Assembly: GCF_002002925.1 (NCBI RefSeq)
Contig: NZ_CP019511.1
Span: 4,091,515-4,155,514, forward strand
DNA: 64,000 nucleotides
Reading direction: 5' to 3'
Origin: Sphingomonas sp. LM7
GTDB lineage: Bacteria > Pseudomonadota > Alphaproteobacteria > Sphingomonadales > Sphingomonadaceae
The notes under the pieces were generated by a model that did no database searches, was not told the origin of the DNA, and worked only from the letters and a program-made list of their open reading frames with translations. Every line of letters begins with the position of its first letter. The stretch's first letter is position 1. Positions 62,042 to 64,000 of this stretch are shown here, in pieces. A program made the translations under genes and the position numbers.

Positions 62042-62773
62042 TCAAATCTTCCAGCCGCTATGGATCGCGACAAGCCCGCCGAGCAGCGGCTCGACCTTGG
62101 TCTGGGTGAAGCCGGCATCGCGGATCATTGCCTCGAATTCGGGCATCGGCGGGAAGCGGCGGATCGATTCGATCAGATAGCGATACGAATCGGCGTCGCC
62201 TGCGAGCAGCTGGCCGAGCTTGGGGACGAGGTGGTGCGAATAGGCGTCATAGACCTGGCCGAAGCCGGGCCATTCGGTGGTCGAGAATTCGAGCACGTAG
62301 AAGCGGCCGCCGCGCTTCAATACGCGGTGTGCCTCGCGGAGCGCCTTGGGGATGTCGGTGACGTTCCGGATGCCGAAGGCGATCGTATAGGCGTCGAAGA
62401 ACTTGTCGGGCCATATCAGCGTCTCGGCGTTCGCCTCGCTCCACACCAGACCGTCGATGCCGCGCTCCGCGGCGCGCTCGACGCCGACCGCCAGCATCTC
62501 GGGATTGATGTCGGCGACGGTGATCTGCGCGCCCGAAGGCGCCATGCGGAAGGCGATGTCGCCGGTGCCGCCGGCCATGTCGAGGATATGCTCGCCGGCG
62601 CGTGGCTTCACGCGGCGGACGAACAAGTCCTTCCACAGCCGATGCAGCCCGCCCGACATCGCGTCGTTCATCAGGTCGTATTTGGCGGCGACGTTGGAGA
62701 AGACCTCGCGGACGCGGGCGGTCTTTTCCTCGGGGGCGACGTCTTCGTAGCCGAAGGAGACGGTGTCGGACAT
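62042..62773 (-). CDS. ubiE: Ubiquinone/menaquinone C-methyltransferase UbiE
   Basis: SAM-dependent methyltransferase for the C2 methylation of the quinone ring. The 243-residue protein has VFSNVAAKYDLMNDAMSGGLH, the SAM motif LDMAGGTGDIAFRM, ADINPEMLAVG, AFGIRNVTDIPKAL and YVLEFSTTEWP. Separated from ubiB by about 130 bases carrying the repeat. Diverges from mutM by 45 bases. Confidence 0.96.
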   Translation of the reverse strand: MSDTVSFGYEDVAPEEKTARVREVFSNVAAKYDLMNDAMSGGLHRLWKDLFVRRVKPRAGEHILDMAGGTGDIAFRMAPSGAQITVADINPEMLAVGVERAAERGIDGLVWSEANAETLIWPDKFFDAYTIAFGIRNVTDIPKALREAHRVLKRGGRFYVLEFSTTEWPGFGQVYDAYSHHLVPKLGQLLAGDADSYRYLIESIRRFPPMPEFEAMIRDAGFTQTKVEPLLGGLVAIHSGWKI

Positions 62774-62818
62774 GGGTGCGCTCTAGCGGGGGCAGGGGAG
62801 CGCGGCTAGGGGTTTGCC

Positions 62819-63628
62819 ATGCCAGAGCTTCCCGAAGTCGAGACGACCGTCCGTGGCCTCGCGCCGGTGCTGGAGGGTGCGCGGATCGAGCGCGTGACCT
62901 TGCGGCGCGGCGACCTGCGCCGGCCCTTCCCGCAGGACCTAGGCCAGCGGCTGACCGGCGCCACCGTCACGGGCCTCGGCCGGCGCGCCAAATACGGGCT
63001 GATCGAGACCGATCGCGGCGACACGATGGTGTTCCATCTCGGCATGTCGGGGCGGTGGCGGATCGACCCCGAGGAACTGGGCAAGCACGATCATTTCGTC
63101 ATCGAGACCGCCAAGCATCGGCTGGCGCTCAACGACGCGCGGCGATTCGGTTCGATCGACCTGGTGCCGACCGAGGCGCTCGACGAATGGCCGGCGTTCA
63201 AGGCGCTGGGCCCCGAGCCGCTCGGCCCCAATTTCGACGCTGCGCATCTGGCCAGGGTGTTCAAGGACCGAATCGCGCCGGTGAAGGCGCTGCTGCTCGA
63301 CCAGCGCGTGGTGGCGGGGCTGGGCAACATCTATGTGTGCGAGGCGCTGTTCCTCGCGCGAATCGCCCCGACCCGCGCGGCGGGGACGATCACCAGGGCG
63401 CGGCTGGCCAAGCTGGTCGATGCGGTTCGCGAAGTGCTGGAGGCGGCGATTCGCGCCGGCGGCTCGACGCTGCGGGATTATGCGCGGCCGGATGGCGAAC
63501 TTGGCTATTTCGCCAAGGAATGGCGTGTATATGGCCGTGAAGGCGAGCCCTGCGCATGCGGTGGCCTCGTCGAACGACGCGTCGACAGCGGCCGATCGAC
63601 CTTCTGGTGTCCGAGATGCCAGAAATGA
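62819..63628 (+). CDS. mutM: Formamidopyrimidine-DNA glycosylase
   Basis: Excises 8-oxoguanine and formamidopyrimidines from DNA. The 269-residue protein has the N-terminal catalytic PELPEVETTVRGL (Pro2, Glu3), the H2TH region VVAGLGNIYVCEALF, and the zinc finger CACGGLVERR...STFWCPRCQK at the C-terminus. Starts 45 bases from the divergent ubiE. The order ubiE-mutM-rpsT is a common alphaproteobacterial arrangement. Confidence 0.96.
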   Translation: MPELPEVETTVRGLAPVLEGARIERVTLRRGDLRRPFPQDLGQRLTGATVTGLGRRAKYGLIETDRGDTMVFHLGMSGRWRIDPEELGKHDHFVIETAKHRLALNDARRFGSIDLVPTEALDEWPAFKALGPEPLGPNFDAAHLARVFKDRIAPVKALLLDQRVVAGLGNIYVCEALFLARIAPTRAAGTITRARLAKLVDAVREVLEAAIRAGGSTLRDYARPDGELGYFAKEWRVYGREGEPCACGGLVERRVDSGRSTFWCPRCQK

Positions 63629-63719
63629 TTGACCCGAATCGCCCCAGACGTTAAGGGGCTCGCCTTTCCCGGCGTGGGCCCGTTCCCATGCCCCTCCAAT
63701 TGAGCAGGAACGAGACGGC

Positions 63720-63983
63720 ATGGCGAATACGCCGCAAGCGAAGAAGCGTATCCGGCGGAACGACCGCCGTGCGGAAATCAACGGTACGCGCGTCAGCCGT
63801 ATCCGGACCTTCATCAAGAAGGTCGAGTCGGCGCTCGAATCGGGCGACAAGGTCGCGGCAACCGCCGCGCTCGCCGCTGCGCAGCCCGAGCTCGCGCGCG
63901 GCGTCGCCAAGGGCGTGCTCCACAAGAATACTGCCGGCCGCAAGTTCTCGCGCCTCAACAAGCGCGTCCAAGCGCTGGCATAA
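63720..63983 (+). CDS. rpsT: 30S ribosomal protein S20
   Basis: Basic ribosomal protein of 87 residues: [20 protein letters not shown] at the start, [15 protein letters not shown] and the end [20 protein letters not shown] typical of S20. It is 91 bases after mutM on the same strand. In many Alphaproteobacteria rpsT is next to dnaA, so the right window edge may lie near the replication origin (inference). Confidence 0.97.
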   Translation: MANTPQAKKRIRRNDRRAEINGTRVSRIRTFIKKVESALESGDKVAATAALAAAQPELARGVAKGVLHKNTAGRKFSRLNKRVQALA

Positions 63984-64000
63984 TCGTCACATTTCCGTAA

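Noticed and set aside
1..64000. CRISPR arrays, insertion sequences, tRNA or rRNA genes
   Set aside because: No regularly spaced repeats, transposase or integrase motifs, or cloverleaf or rRNA-like sequences were found.

Overview
The window is high-GC DNA with the gene content of a sphingomonad-like alphaproteobacterium. The evidence is the protein character, the coaBC-ubiB-ubiE-mutM-rpsT block at the right end (in many Alphaproteobacteria this lies next to dnaA and the origin), and a Wzx/Wzy-type exopolysaccharide (EPS) locus mixed with rml, ugd, galU and c-di-GMP genes. No tRNA, rRNA, CRISPR array, transposase or integrase was recognised.

Layout. 1-5.2 kb: cysND (sulfate activation, cysN cut by the edge), rmlAB (dTDP-4-keto-6-deoxyglucose) and ugd (UDP-glucuronate). 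5.2-10 kb: a small ORF with structured RNA and a terminator, then an EAL phosphodiesterase, a TPR-type hybrid kinase and a receiver protein. 10.3-15 kb: an MHS-family transporter, an exported intradiol-dioxygenase-like lipoprotein, and an EnvZ/OmpR-like two-component pair. 15-16 kb: rpsU and a membrane FKBP isomerase.

16-50 kb is a large polysaccharide locus, and the most interesting part. It has an initiating phosphoglycosyltransferase, three GT4 glycosyltransferases, a Wzx flippase, an EpsG-type polymerase, a second Wzy_C/ligase-like protein, a Wzc tyrosine kinase with a C-terminal tyrosine cluster, a short Wza-like lipoprotein, and many nucleotide-sugar enzymes. Close WbpB, WbpD and WbpE relatives sit with WbpG, HisF2 and HisH2. 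Together they point to a 2,3-diacetamido-uronic acid whose acetamido group is converted to an acetamidino group. A TviB-like dehydrogenase, a WbpP/TviC-like epimerase and an AsnB-type amidotransferase suggest a HexNAc-uronamide as well. A second oxidoreductase/acetyltransferase set lies beside WbpE. WecB/WecC could supply ManNAcA. Two right-handed beta-helix proteins lie inside the locus: one with a Tat-type leader, the other built like a phage tailspike. Genes switch strand many times, which suggests stepwise assembly from several sources.

50.5-64 kb: galU, msrB, a small conserved-looking protein, UDP-glucuronate 4-epimerase, a ThiF/MoeB E1-like protein, dut, coaBC, a membrane protein, a translationally coupled three-gene sensory set (kinase, receiver, receiver-HWE kinase), ubiB, a REP-like inverted repeat, ubiE, mutM and rpsT.

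Overall, precursor genes (galU, ugd, UDP-GlcA epimerase, rmlAB, wecBC, wbp genes) surround an assembly machine, with c-di-GMP and two-component regulators on the flanks. The exact sugar structure is inferred from gene families, not shown by the sequence.
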